A DNA stretch of 9,970 nt from Chitinophagales bacterium (GCA_015654495.1 JAATGW010000776.1:1-9970); one strand, 5' to 3'. Positions 1-5,851 are shown, numbered from the stretch's first letter. A program made the numbers and translations. The notes: generated by a model from the sequence alone, not told the origin.

Positions 1-38
1 AGAAGATACAGAGCTGTAGGCTCAGTGACTGGTGTTTA

Positions 39-226
39 CGGCGGATTGAAATCCGCCGTTATAAAATCACCGAGGCTTCGCCTCTGTTCTGTTGCTGGCG
101 AGAGGTGATTAAATTGAATCATCATTCCTTTTTCAATCACAATTTCAAAAAGTTATAGAGCCATAGGCTCGATGATTTTATAGCAACGAATTTCAATCCG
201 TTGCAAACGCAGAGTGCGTTATGTAC
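39..226. repeat. Repeat unit A1 (188 bp, nested inverted repeats)
   Basis: Palindrome 1 is CGGCGGATTGAAATCCGCCG (39-58; 9-bp stem, GA loop). Hairpin GAGGC-TTC-GCCTC is at 72-84, hairpin GAGCC-ATA-GGCTC at 158-170, and palindrome 2 at 183-204 (arms GCAACGAATT and AATCCGTTGC, one mismatch at 189). The linker hairpin AACGC-AGAGT-GCGTT is at 206-220. Palindromes and hairpins are symmetric about position 121, so the unit is one large dyad. Confidence 0.88.
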
Positions 227-414
227 CGGCGGATTGAAATCCGCCGTTATAAAATCGCCGAGGCTTCGCCTCTGTTCTGTTGCCGGCGAGAGGTGATTAA
301 ATTGAATCATCATTCCTTTTTCAATCACAATTTCAAAAAGTTATAGAGCCATTGGCTCGATGATTTTATAGCAACGGATTTCAATCCGTTGCAAACGCAG
401 AGCGCGTTATGTAC
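227..414. repeat. Repeat unit A2 (188 bp, the most regular copy)
   Basis: Palindrome 1 is at 227-246 and hairpin GAGGC-TTC-GCCTC at 260-272. A central dyad GTGATT (293-298) pairs with AATCAC (323-328). Hairpin GAGCC-ATT-GGCTC is at 346-358, palindrome 2 at 371-392 (perfect 10-bp arms GCAACGGATT/AATCCGTTGC), and linker hairpin AACGC-AGAGC-GCGTT at 394-408. All pairs centre on about 309-310. Read from either end, each half begins palindrome, TATAAAATC, CGAG hairpin, so the two halves are homologous inverted copies. Confidence 0.9.
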
Positions 415-430
415 CGGCGGATTGAAATCC
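415..430. repeat. Truncated palindrome 1 ending array 1
   Basis: CGGCGGATTGAAATCC is present, but the final GCCG of the right arm is missing and unrelated sequence begins at 431. The same truncation at the same base ends array 2 at 1544, so this looks like a defined element end and not random decay. Confidence 0.8.
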
Positions 431-446
431 CTTTTAAGATAAAAGG
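430..446. repeat. Hairpin just after the transposase stop, possible element-end structure
   Basis: CCTTTT (430-435) pairs with AAAAGG (441-446) around a 5-base loop, immediately beyond the tnpA stop codon. No T-run follows on the minus strand, so it is a poor intrinsic terminator. IS200/IS605 elements carry subterminal hairpins recognised by their transposase, and this could be one; that role is inference. Confidence 0.4.
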
Positions 447-447
447 T

Positions 448-909
448 CTAAATCAAATCCTGGAAGATGTACTGCTCATCGAAGTTAACATTGAATTCTG
501 CCAGCAATTCACGGTATTCATCTCTAAATGTCTTGCTTTGATGATGAATTTCCTGATTTTTAATATAATGATATACCTTATCAATAAGTTCAGGACTGTA
601 AGAAAATGCTCCGAATCCTTCCTGCCATTCAAATCGTTGGCGGGTAAGTCTATGTTCATTAATATATTTTGATGACCTTGCCTTTGTTGCCTTCATCAAT
701 TCGGATATTGAGACAGATGGTTTCAAACCGACAAAACAGTGTACATGATCTTCAACTCCATTTACAATAATGGTTTTGCATTTCGATTCATTTATAATTT
801 TTCCGATCACACTGAAAACCTGATTTCGCCAGGCTTTGTCCAGTTTAGCTTCTCTATAAGTTACTCCAAAAACTAACTGAAGATAAATTTGACTATACGT
901 GTTTGCCAT
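448..909 (-). CDS. tnpA: IS200/IS605-family HUH (Y1) transposase, RAYT-like
   Basis: This is a single-domain Y1 transposase of 153 aa, the usual size for IS200-type TnpA; such enzymes act as dimers that cut and join single-stranded DNA through a 5'-phosphotyrosine. The HUH motif is His55-Val-His57 (in VEDHVHCFVGL) and the likely nucleophile is Tyr115 in HYIKNQ, with the conserved Gln four residues on (Gln119). The family block WQEGFGAFSYS is at 95-105, and the frame is intact. I chose the Met at 909 because MANTYSQIYLQ is the usual family start; an ATG two codons upstream (915) is possible. No strong ribosome site is visible. It is flanked on both sides by palindromic arrays and has no TnpB partner, which favours a RAYT-like, REP-associated role over a simple IS. 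Confidence 0.9.
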   Translation of the reverse strand: MANTYSQIYLQLVFGVTYREAKLDKAWRNQVFSVIGKIINESKCKTIIVNGVEDHVHCFVGLKPSVSISELMKATKARSSKYINEHRLTRQRFEWQEGFGAFSYSPELIDKVYHYIKNQEIHHQSKTFRDEYRELLAEFNVNFDEQYIFQDLI

Positions 910-1009
910 AAGCATGAATTAAAATTGGTATCCTGCTAAAATGGCAAATTGAACTTATTTGAAAAATGTGATTTCCCCCTTTTAAATGTGATTTTTCTCC
1001 TGAATATCG
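910..1009. other. Upstream region of tnpA with a short direct repeat
   Basis: The 11-mer AAATGTGATTT occurs twice (964-974 and 984-994, 20 bases apart). A related GAAATGTGATTAAATTG lies inside repeat unit A4 (near 1403-1419), so this stretch may include a decayed piece of a repeat unit. An AGGA at 931-934 (minus strand) lies 15 to 21 bases from the possible starts, too far to be convincing. No promoter is clear. Confidence 0.45.
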
Positions 1010-1160
1010 GTTGTTTTCCTGCGGATTGAAAACAACTTGCATAGAATCACCGAGGCTACGCCCCAGTTTATTGCCGACGATGGGATAAATTATATTCATC
1101 TCAAATAACAATCATAATTCTGTGGACACATAGAGCCATTAAATCAATGACTAGCGTTTA
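1010..1160. repeat. Degenerate repeat unit with altered palindrome, upstream of tnpA
   Basis: From 1019 the sequence follows the repeat unit (CTGCGGATTGAAA, then AGAATCACCGAGGC) but is heavily substituted. The usual palindrome is replaced by another, longer-loop hairpin: GTTGTTTTC (1010-1018) pairs with GAAAACAAC (1028-1036). The first GC hairpin is broken (GAGGC-TAC-GCCCC) and so is the second (GAGCCATTAAATCA). The second palindrome is missing, and ATGACTAGCGTTTAC joins the remnant to unit A3, like the TGACTGGTGTTTAC junction at 25-38. Confidence 0.7.
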
Positions 1161-1340
1161 CGGCGGATTGAAATCCGCCGTTATAAAATCGCCGAGGCTT
1201 CGCCTCTGTTCTGTTAGCGGCAAGACCGACTAAATTTTAACCATCCTTCCATTCTCAATCGCAATTCTGGAAGTCACAGAGCCGAAGGCTCGAAGATATT
1301 ATAGCAACGGATTTCAATCCGTTGCAAAGAGGTCACGTAC
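1161..1340. repeat. Repeat unit A3 (180 bp, diverged copy)
   Basis: Palindrome 1 (1161-1180), hairpin GAGGC-TTC-GCCTC (1194-1206), hairpin GAGCC-GAA-GGCTC (1279-1291) and palindrome 2 (1304-1325) all pair perfectly. The sequence between them has many substitutions relative to A1, A2 and A4, and the central GTGATT/AATCAC dyad is lost. The linker is 8 bases shorter and lacks its hairpin. Preserved stems in a diverged background suggest that the structures are the selected part. Confidence 0.87.
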
Positions 1341-1528
1341 CGGCGGATTGAAATCCGCCGTTATAAGATCACCGAGGCTTCGCCTCTGTTCCGTTGCCGG
1401 AGAAATGTGATTAAATTGAATCATTATTCCTATCTCAATCACAATTTTTAAAAGTTATAGAGCCATTGGCTCGATGATTTTATAGCAACGGATTTCAATC
1501 CGTTGCAAACGCAGAGCGCATTATACAC
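1341..1528. repeat. Repeat unit A4 (188 bp)
   Basis: Palindrome 1 is at 1341-1360, hairpin GAGGC-TTC-GCCTC at 1374-1386, central dyad GTGATT (1407-1412)/AATCAC (1437-1442), hairpin GAGCC-ATT-GGCTC at 1460-1472 and palindrome 2 at 1485-1506. The linker hairpin has one mismatch (AACGC against GCATT). By eye it matches A1 and A2 across the window better than its neighbour A3. Confidence 0.88.
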
Positions 1529-1552
1529 CGGCGGATTGAAATCCTGACCGGC

Positions 1553-2464
1553 CTACCTCAGGTCCAGAAAAACCTCAGCCATCATGCATCTCGCACTGCC
1601 GCCGCCATTTGTTTCAATTGTATCAAGCGAAGAATGTATAATCGGGTTATATGCCCCGAGCTCCTTAATCTGATCTGCATTCAAAGACCTGTAAGCCCTC
1701 GACGACATAACAAGAAATTTTTTTCCTTCCTCATTCTGTACCTGCAACATGTTTCCGGCAAATTCATTCATCTGCTCATAGCTGATAGGAAAAATCTTTT
1801 TTCCGCTTTTTTCCAGTGTGTCAGTAACCAATTGTTTTTGTTTGATATCAAGAATAGAATCAAGGCAGACAACGGCATAATTATCCGCAACACACATCAT
1901 CACGTTGGTGTGGTAAATTTCGCGACCTGAAGCATCAACAGAAATAAATGCAACTATGTCAAAATCCATTTTTTCACCATAGTCATTCAGTACCTTCAGA
2001 TCAGTACGCGGTGAAAGGCAGGCGTAAGCTATTTTATTATCCCTGTCCAGTACCATGCTTCCTGTACCTTCAAGAAACATGGCGCTGTTTTCATAAAAAC
2101 TGAAGTCGACGGTGTGGGCTACCTGAAATTTTTCAGCAATGGCTTCAAGCACCGCGGGTTTTCTTTCCTGACGACGATTTTCAGCGAACATAGGATAAAG
2201 ACAAATGGTGCCGCCTGTATGAAAGGAGATCCAGTTATTGGGAAATATCGAATCCGGTGTATGAGGGGCCGGGCTATCATTAACAACTGTAACATGAATG
2301 CCCGCAGCGCGGAGTTTTTGTACAAATCCATCAAATTCCGTTGCCGCTTTTTCCTGCGCACCAGTATCATGACCGGCAACCTGAAAAGCATTATTCACTG
2401 CTGTTTCAGCATTAAAGCCGAAATCCACCGGCCTTATCATCAGTAAATGTGAAGTGGTTTGCAT
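1553..2464 (-). CDS. ctlX: Citrulline-utilisation hydrolase CtlX-type (amidinotransferase/pentein family)
   Basis: This 303-aa pentein-fold protein has family blocks FPNNWISFH (74-82), EGTGSMVLD (132-140), CLSPRTD (149-155), HTNVMMCVADNYAVVCLDS (185-203) and NGGGSARCMMAEVFL (286-300). His185 and Cys293 are the expected catalytic pair and Asp71 lies beside the substrate loop. Named members hydrolyse citrulline or related guanidino/ureido compounds; the exact substrate cannot be read from sequence. I chose the ATG at 2464 because GAGAGGG (2471-2477) sits 6 bases upstream; a longer frame from a TTG at 2503 overlaps the preceding gene. The start is 35 bases after the arginine deiminase-like gene, so the two are probably cotranscribed and may act in succession on arginine. 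The repeat array begins 8 bases past the stop. Confidence 0.88.
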   Translation of the reverse strand: MQTTSHLLMIRPVDFGFNAETAVNNAFQVAGHDTGAQEKAATEFDGFVQKLRAAGIHVTVVNDSPAPHTPDSIFPNNWISFHTGGTICLYPMFAENRRQERKPAVLEAIAEKFQVAHTVDFSFYENSAMFLEGTGSMVLDRDNKIAYACLSPRTDLKVLNDYGEKMDFDIVAFISVDASGREIYHTNVMMCVADNYAVVCLDSILDIKQKQLVTDTLEKSGKKIFPISYEQMNEFAGNMLQVQNEEGKKFLVMSSRAYRSLNADQIKELGAYNPIIHSSLDTIETNGGGSARCMMAEVFLDLR

Positions 2465-2470
2465 ATTTTT

Positions 2471-2477
2471 CCCTCTC
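2471..2477 (-). promoter_or_regulatory. Ribosome binding site of ctlX
   Basis: The minus strand reads GAGAGGG, then six A/T-rich bases, then ATG. This purine-rich site decides the start of ctlX at 2464. It stands out because the other genes of the window show no clear Shine-Dalgarno. Confidence 0.7.
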
Positions 2478-2499
2478 AACTTTACACTGGCTGTTACGT

Positions 2500-3954
2500 T
2501 CAACGTTCAACGTCATCACGTAACAAAGGCATACTCATACAATGAAATCCGCCCCGGGCGCGGGATAGCTCTGCAGAAGGCATAAGTATAAGCGTGTCCT
2601 TAATTTTCGAGACATTTGTTTTTCCTATTTCCAGCTGCTGAATGAGTTCTTCAGCGCCGATTACCGTAAATCCATTTTCTTTAAAAGCCTCAACTGTTTT
2701 ATCGTTCCGGTCATAACCGAGCACTACACCTTCTTTTAGAGCCAGCAGATTACAGGAGTCTGTCCACTGTTCGCGTGCATCATAAGGGAATTCGTTATTT
2801 CCCGAATAAATGAATCTGACTTTCTCCTTACATCCAAGGTCGTTTTTGCTTATGTCATTCAGCAGGTCTTCCAGGCCATCAAAATATTTTGGATTTGAAG
2901 CATCTTTTTTATGGAACTGAATTATCCTGAGCTTGTCTTCTTTTTTACTTTCGGTTAATACCCGCTGCACCGGATCTGCATCTTCCCTGAGCAGATGCTT
3001 TTTTGAAAAATGCCCCAGCAATACCCATACATTTCTTTTTACCTGGGTGAAAACAGTATCGATATGCATATAGTCGCGCTTCTTGGGAATGCGGACGATG
3101 CTGATCTTTTTAACAACATTTTTTTCAAAAAGAATTTTAACCACTTGGTGTGCTGCTTCAAGACTTGTGCGTTCACTAACGCCCACCAGTATATGATCTT
3201 TAGTCACTACCATCACATCACCACCTTCCAGGGTAACTTTTCTGTCGTCGCCATCTTTCGGCATCAGGAAATAATGAAATGTCTCGGGTATTTCAATAAT
3301 ATTATCCCTGTAATCTTTAAACAACGGTTGGTGGAAGAAAATATATTTTACGAGCAGGGCTTCCCGGGTCCTTGCTTTTTTCGCCGGCTTATTCAGCATC
3401 ACAAAATTATTGATCACAATGCCGATATCCCTTGTAAAAATCAGATTGGGTACCGGCGGAAAAAGCATCCGGTTGTTATCAGGAGCGCCTGTGATGAATA
3501 TTTTGGCGAGCAGTTTTGAATCAAGTTTCAATAACTCCATTTCAGTTTCCCAGGGACAGCCTTCAATTGCACAAACCGAGGCTACGAGTTTTCCTTTTAT
3601 GTCTTCCTGCTCCAGAATTTCAGCAAGCAGCCACTGCAATTCAACCACTTTTTCAGATCTGAAAAAATCCGGATGATCGGGTTTATAGAAATTTCGTTTA
3701 TTCTTTTCCGTATCCACTGAATTAAGTTTTCCTTTAATCTTTTCAGGATCAAGAAAATAGAGAAGGATCTTGGTATAGAAATCGTATTCTTTTCTGCGGA
3801 TGGTTTCCAGGTGTACAATATCTTCAAAAAGCCAGTCCTGCGCTTTTGATGGTACAACTTTACCAAGGCCGCTGTCAGGACTGTGAACAAGCAACCTTCG
3901 CAGAGTACCGATTTCTGAACTGACGCCTATTTGACTTGATTTGGATTTGGACAT
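2500..3954 (-). CDS. Arginine deiminase-type guanidino hydrolase, extended form
   Basis: This 484-aa protein is of the arginine deiminase type (arginine to citrulline plus ammonia, cytoplasmic). Catalytic blocks appear in order: FTRD with Asp176, LEGGD with Glu243, YMHIDT with His297 and Asp299, and ARGGFHC with Cys472. They correspond to Asp166, Glu224, His278, Asp280 and Cys406 of the Pseudomonas aeruginosa enzyme. The arginine-binding Arg185, Arg243 and Arg401 of that enzyme fall in register on Arg195, Arg262 and Arg467, which supports arginine as substrate. It is about 65 aa longer than typical ArcA (about 410-420 aa); most of the excess lies between His297 and Cys472. The start is the ATG at 3954, without a clear ribosome site. 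It is first of a likely operon with ctlX (35-base gap). No arcB, arcC or arcD neighbour is seen, so this is not the classical energy-yielding pathway locus. Confidence 0.88.
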   Translation of the reverse strand: MSKSKSSQIGVSSEIGTLRRLLVHSPDSGLGKVVPSKAQDWLFEDIVHLETIRRKEYDFYTKILLYFLDPEKIKGKLNSVDTEKNKRNFYKPDHPDFFRSEKVVELQWLLAEILEQEDIKGKLVASVCAIEGCPWETEMELLKLDSKLLAKIFITGAPDNNRMLFPPVPNLIFTRDIGIVINNFVMLNKPAKKARTREALLVKYIFFHQPLFKDYRDNIIEIPETFHYFLMPKDGDDRKVTLEGGDVMVVTKDHILVGVSERTSLEAAHQVVKILFEKNVVKKISIVRIPKKRDYMHIDTVFTQVKRNVWVLLGHFSKKHLLREDADPVQRVLTESKKEDKLRIIQFHKKDASNPKYFDGLEDLLNDISKNDLGCKEKVRFIYSGNNEFPYDAREQWTDSCNLLALKEGVVLGYDRNDKTVEAFKENGFTVIGAEELIQQLEIGKTNVSKIKDTLILMPSAELSRARGGFHCMSMPLLRDDVER

Positions 3955-4095
3955 AATTATCGGATAAATAAAAAGAAAATCAGAATAGAAAGCGCTTATT
4001 GGCTGCAGTTAGTTGGGTGAAAAACCGCTGGCAGCCATTGTGGGGATTGGTCTGGAATATGTTCTGTTCTTGTAATGCATCTGAAACAACAGAGA

Positions 4096-4103
4096 CAAAA
4101 GTA
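4096..4103 (-). promoter_or_regulatory. Candidate -7 element for the arginine deiminase-ctlX operon
   Basis: The minus strand reads TACTTTTG, an exact match to the Bacteroidota -7 form TAnnTTTG. No TTG lies 17-23 bases upstream, and the leader would be about 135 bases, so the call is weak. Confidence 0.3.
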
Positions 4104-4111
4104 GGCTTTTT

Positions 4112-4852
4112 TTATAAGACCGGTTTTAAGCCAAGGTTGGATACTGACCTCCCTTTAATACTACCTTTTGCAGAGATAATTATCATCCGGAGAAAAAGCT
4201 CTTCCCGGTACCATTTCTCCTTCCTGGTTTTTTGAATAGCCTGCAAATGATCCGGATCATTATATGCGTAATCCTTCATTGCCTGAATGGATTGCCAGAT
4301 GCTGAATGTTGCCTGCTTTATCAAAGGGACTTCACCGGTCCCGATTGAAAAAAGCAAGCCTGTCGCATTAGCAATTTTTTTGTTTACATAGGGTACCTGT
4401 TTCCAGAAAGCGGGAAGTTTTGACAGACGGATAGTGGCGCGCGTAAGAACTGCAACAGGTTGGTAAACTTCAGCAGATTCAGGGATATCACTGAGCAACG
4501 GGCTTTTATCCCAATTGCCATGGCCTTGGGTGATTTTTAAAACAAATAATCCTGTTTCACATTTGAACAGCTTTATCCAGCTGGCTATGAAATTTCCGTG
4601 AAGATGTGTTATCGTATCACGATCAATATCGCCGGATAATGAAATGGGAGGTAAGGCATCAGAAAACTGCATGATTGTCCACTGACAGAAATCGGGAAAT
4701 AAATCAAAACTTCCGTTTCTCCCTGTTCCCATCAGTTTTGTGAATGTCTTTTTTCCTCTGCTGATTAAAGCAATCCGGAAAAATACCATAGAAAAAAAAC
4801 CGGCGAAGAAAAAATATTTTGGGTAGTTGAGTATGGTAAAGGTTACATACAT
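4112..4852 (-). CDS. CrtA/spheroidene monooxygenase-like protein
   Basis: The 246-aa product shows the conserved C-terminal half of the CrtA family: PVAVLTRATIR (132-142), FW..VP (149-154), GLLFSIGTGEVPLIKQATFSIWQ (165-187), AYNDPDHLQAI (196-206) and WYREELFLR (214-222), with KLMGTGRNGSFDLFPDFCQW (39-58) in the N-terminal half. CrtA is an oxygen-dependent, haem-containing ketolase that converts spheroidene to spheroidenone in purple bacteria; Bacteroidota homologues have no established substrate that I know of. No carotenoid gene is nearby, so a role in pigment modification is only inferred. The hydrophobic N-terminus (about 12-30) fits family sequence and need not be a membrane segment. It lies 66 bases after the DUF4412 gene on the same strand and could share its transcript. 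Confidence 0.75.
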   Translation of the reverse strand: MYVTFTILNYPKYFFFAGFFSMVFFRIALISRGKKTFTKLMGTGRNGSFDLFPDFCQWTIMQFSDALPPISLSGDIDRDTITHLHGNFIASWIKLFKCETGLFVLKITQGHGNWDKSPLLSDIPESAEVYQPVAVLTRATIRLSKLPAFWKQVPYVNKKIANATGLLFSIGTGEVPLIKQATFSIWQSIQAMKDYAYNDPDHLQAIQKTRKEKWYREELFLRMIIISAKGSIKGRSVSNLGLKPVL

Positions 4853-4918
4853 AAGCTACCCTGCCAGTTTCGGCAAAAGATTTTTCTGGGAAATTCTTTT
4901 CAGTTGAAGGATAAAAAA

Positions 4919-5749
4919 TCAGTTATTAAAGCGGAACATGTTTCTGCCACCCTGCTGCATTTCGCTCATGGGCTTGATGTCATATCCTTTGGGGATCTCA
5001 AATTCCTTATCATCAATATTGGCATCCAGCTGGATTTTTGTAACCACCATGTGCATTTTCATGCCATTAGCTCTTTCAAATTCGTATTCCATTGGAAAGC
5101 CATTCAGTTGATCGAGTCCGTTCATCCCGCCCATCATCATCATCCCGCGGTTGCCGCCTAAACTATAGTTTTCCGGCATTTTAAAATCAGGGCAATACCA
5201 GACTGTTGTTTCATTTACTTCACCCCGTTGATTCTTATTTTTCAGAATGGCTTTTTTACAGGTATAACCTGCTATTTTCTTAGTCTCATCAATATATTCA
5301 ATTTCAGGTTTTGCAGATGCTGCAACAGGAATGCCCATTTTCTTCAGTGAGTCCATTCTCAGATTCCGCATCGAGTCCATACGCGCACGCATAGCCGCTT
5401 CGTCAGTTTCGGTAGAGTAGAATCCCGTCTTTCTCCCCATGGCTTCTATAAGCGTAGTTGTCTTTTTGTTTTTTCTGTCAGAAATCACAATATTATTTCC
5501 AAAATCTGTAGTGCTTTCGGTTTTGGTCATATCGCCTTTATAATATACCGTAGTAGTTGCTTCCATGCTGCCCGGTCTTCCCATCATAACATTCCCATCG
5601 CCGCCGGCACCACCGCCTGCGCCATTCGGATTTTCAGGAAATACAATTTCTGTCTGCATTTTGATTATCGCTTTTTCAACAGTTTTGGTCTGGCAATAGG
5701 TATATGCAGCGAAACAGAGGAAAGCCGCTGTTAAAATGTATTTTGTCAT
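4919..5749 (-). CDS. Secreted methionine-rich DUF4412/GLPGLI-type protein
   Basis: The 276-aa product has an N-terminal signal peptide (about 1-20, ending TYCQ) and no other membrane segment, so it is probably periplasmic. The block KKIAGYTCKKAIL (157-169) followed by TTVWYCPDF (181-189) and the C-terminal MVVTKIQLDANIDDKEFEIPKGYD (234-257) are typical of the related DUF4412 and GLPGLI families, whose function is unknown. The GLPGLI motif itself is absent; at the equivalent place is LNGFPMEYEF, which favours DUF4412. A glycine-rich stretch lies at 42-52. Methionine is very common (25 of 276 by my count), including a run of four at 203-206. It has its own promoter (5783-5811), separated from the upstream stress protein by a terminator. 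Confidence 0.78.
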   Translation of the reverse strand: MTKYILTAAFLCFAAYTYCQTKTVEKAIIKMQTEIVFPENPNGAGGGAGGDGNVMMGRPGSMEATTTVYYKGDMTKTESTTDFGNNIVISDRKNKKTTTLIEAMGRKTGFYSTETDEAAMRARMDSMRNLRMDSLKKMGIPVAASAKPEIEYIDETKKIAGYTCKKAILKNKNQRGEVNETTVWYCPDFKMPENYSLGGNRGMMMMGGMNGLDQLNGFPMEYEFERANGMKMHMVVTKIQLDANIDDKEFEIPKGYDIKPMSEMQQGGRNMFRFNN

Positions 5750-5782
5750 TGGTGATTTTTTGAGCTACAGATAATGAGATGT

Positions 5783-5811
5783 CAAATCTACAATAAACTG
5801 TCACCAGACAA
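5783..5811 (-). promoter_or_regulatory. Bacteroidota-type promoter of the DUF4412 gene
   Basis: On the minus strand TTG (5811-5809) is followed after 18 bases by TAGATTTG (5790-5783), matching TTG-N(17-23)-TAnnTTTG of Bacteroidota primary sigma factor promoters. The expected transcript start is near 5776, giving a leader of about 27 bases before the ATG at 5749. Confidence 0.65.
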
Positions 5812-5820
5812 CTGGAAATT

Positions 5821-5851
5821 ATATAAAAGGCAGGTCTGAAAGAGACCTGCC
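5821..5851 (-). terminator. Intrinsic terminator of the universal stress protein gene
   Basis: GGCAGGTCT (5829-5837) pairs perfectly with AGACCTGCC (5843-5851) around a 5-base loop. Read on the minus strand, the 9-bp stem is followed at once by TTTTATAT. It begins 48 bases after the stress-protein stop and lies upstream of the next promoter, so it separates the two minus-strand transcripts. Confidence 0.85.

Larger units (their letters stand above)
1..430. repeat. REP/BIME-like tandem array 1 (two 188-bp units plus partial ends)
   Basis: The array runs in from before the window. Positions 1-38 hold a partial unit with a small hairpin (GAGCT-GTA-GGCTC, 11-23, one G-T wobble) joined to the first palindrome by a TGACTGGTGTTTAC junction. 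Two nearly identical 188-bp units follow (39-226, 227-414), then a 16-base truncated palindrome (415-430) that stops after GGATTGAAATCC. Palindrome and hairpin starts recur at exactly 188 bases (39/227/415; 72/260; 158/346; 183/371). No open frame or spacer variation supports a gene or a CRISPR. By analogy with bacterial BIMEs next to RAYT genes, these are probably non-autonomous elements mobilised by the neighbouring transposase; that is inference. Confidence 0.9.
1010..1544. repeat. REP/BIME-like tandem array 2
   Basis: The order is the degenerate unit, unit A3 (180 bp), unit A4 (188 bp), then a truncated palindrome CGGCGGATTGAAATCC (1529-1544). The architecture copies array 1 at an offset of 1122 bases at the left palindrome and 1114 at the right end; the 8-base difference is the short linker of A3. 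The array stops 8 bases beyond the ctlX stop codon, so its hairpins would be transcribed at the 3' end of the ctlX message unless transcription stops first. Confidence 0.88.

Noticed and set aside
137..328. 63-aa minus-strand frame in array 1
   Set aside because: It lies wholly in the palindromic repeats and its peptide is a translation of hairpin arms (HNALCVCNGLKF).
893..1111. 72-aa minus-strand frame
   Set aside because: It overlaps the tnpA start and the degenerate repeat, and has no family features.
1..1544. CRISPR array
   Set aside because: The repeats are 180-188 bp units that are alike throughout, with no unique spacers between short direct repeats and no cas genes.
2119..2446. Frames of 90-110 aa within ctlX
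   Set aside because: They are out-of-frame shadows of a gene with clear conserved motifs.
3010..3519. 169-aa plus-strand frame inside the arginine deiminase-like gene
   Set aside because: It is antisense to conserved catalytic blocks, and its sequence reads as low-complexity Phe, His and Ile without motifs.
4001..4036. Inverted repeat GGCTGC/GCAGCC as terminator of the CrtA-like gene
   Set aside because: The loop is 24 bases and no T-run follows directly on the minus strand, so it is not a convincing terminator.
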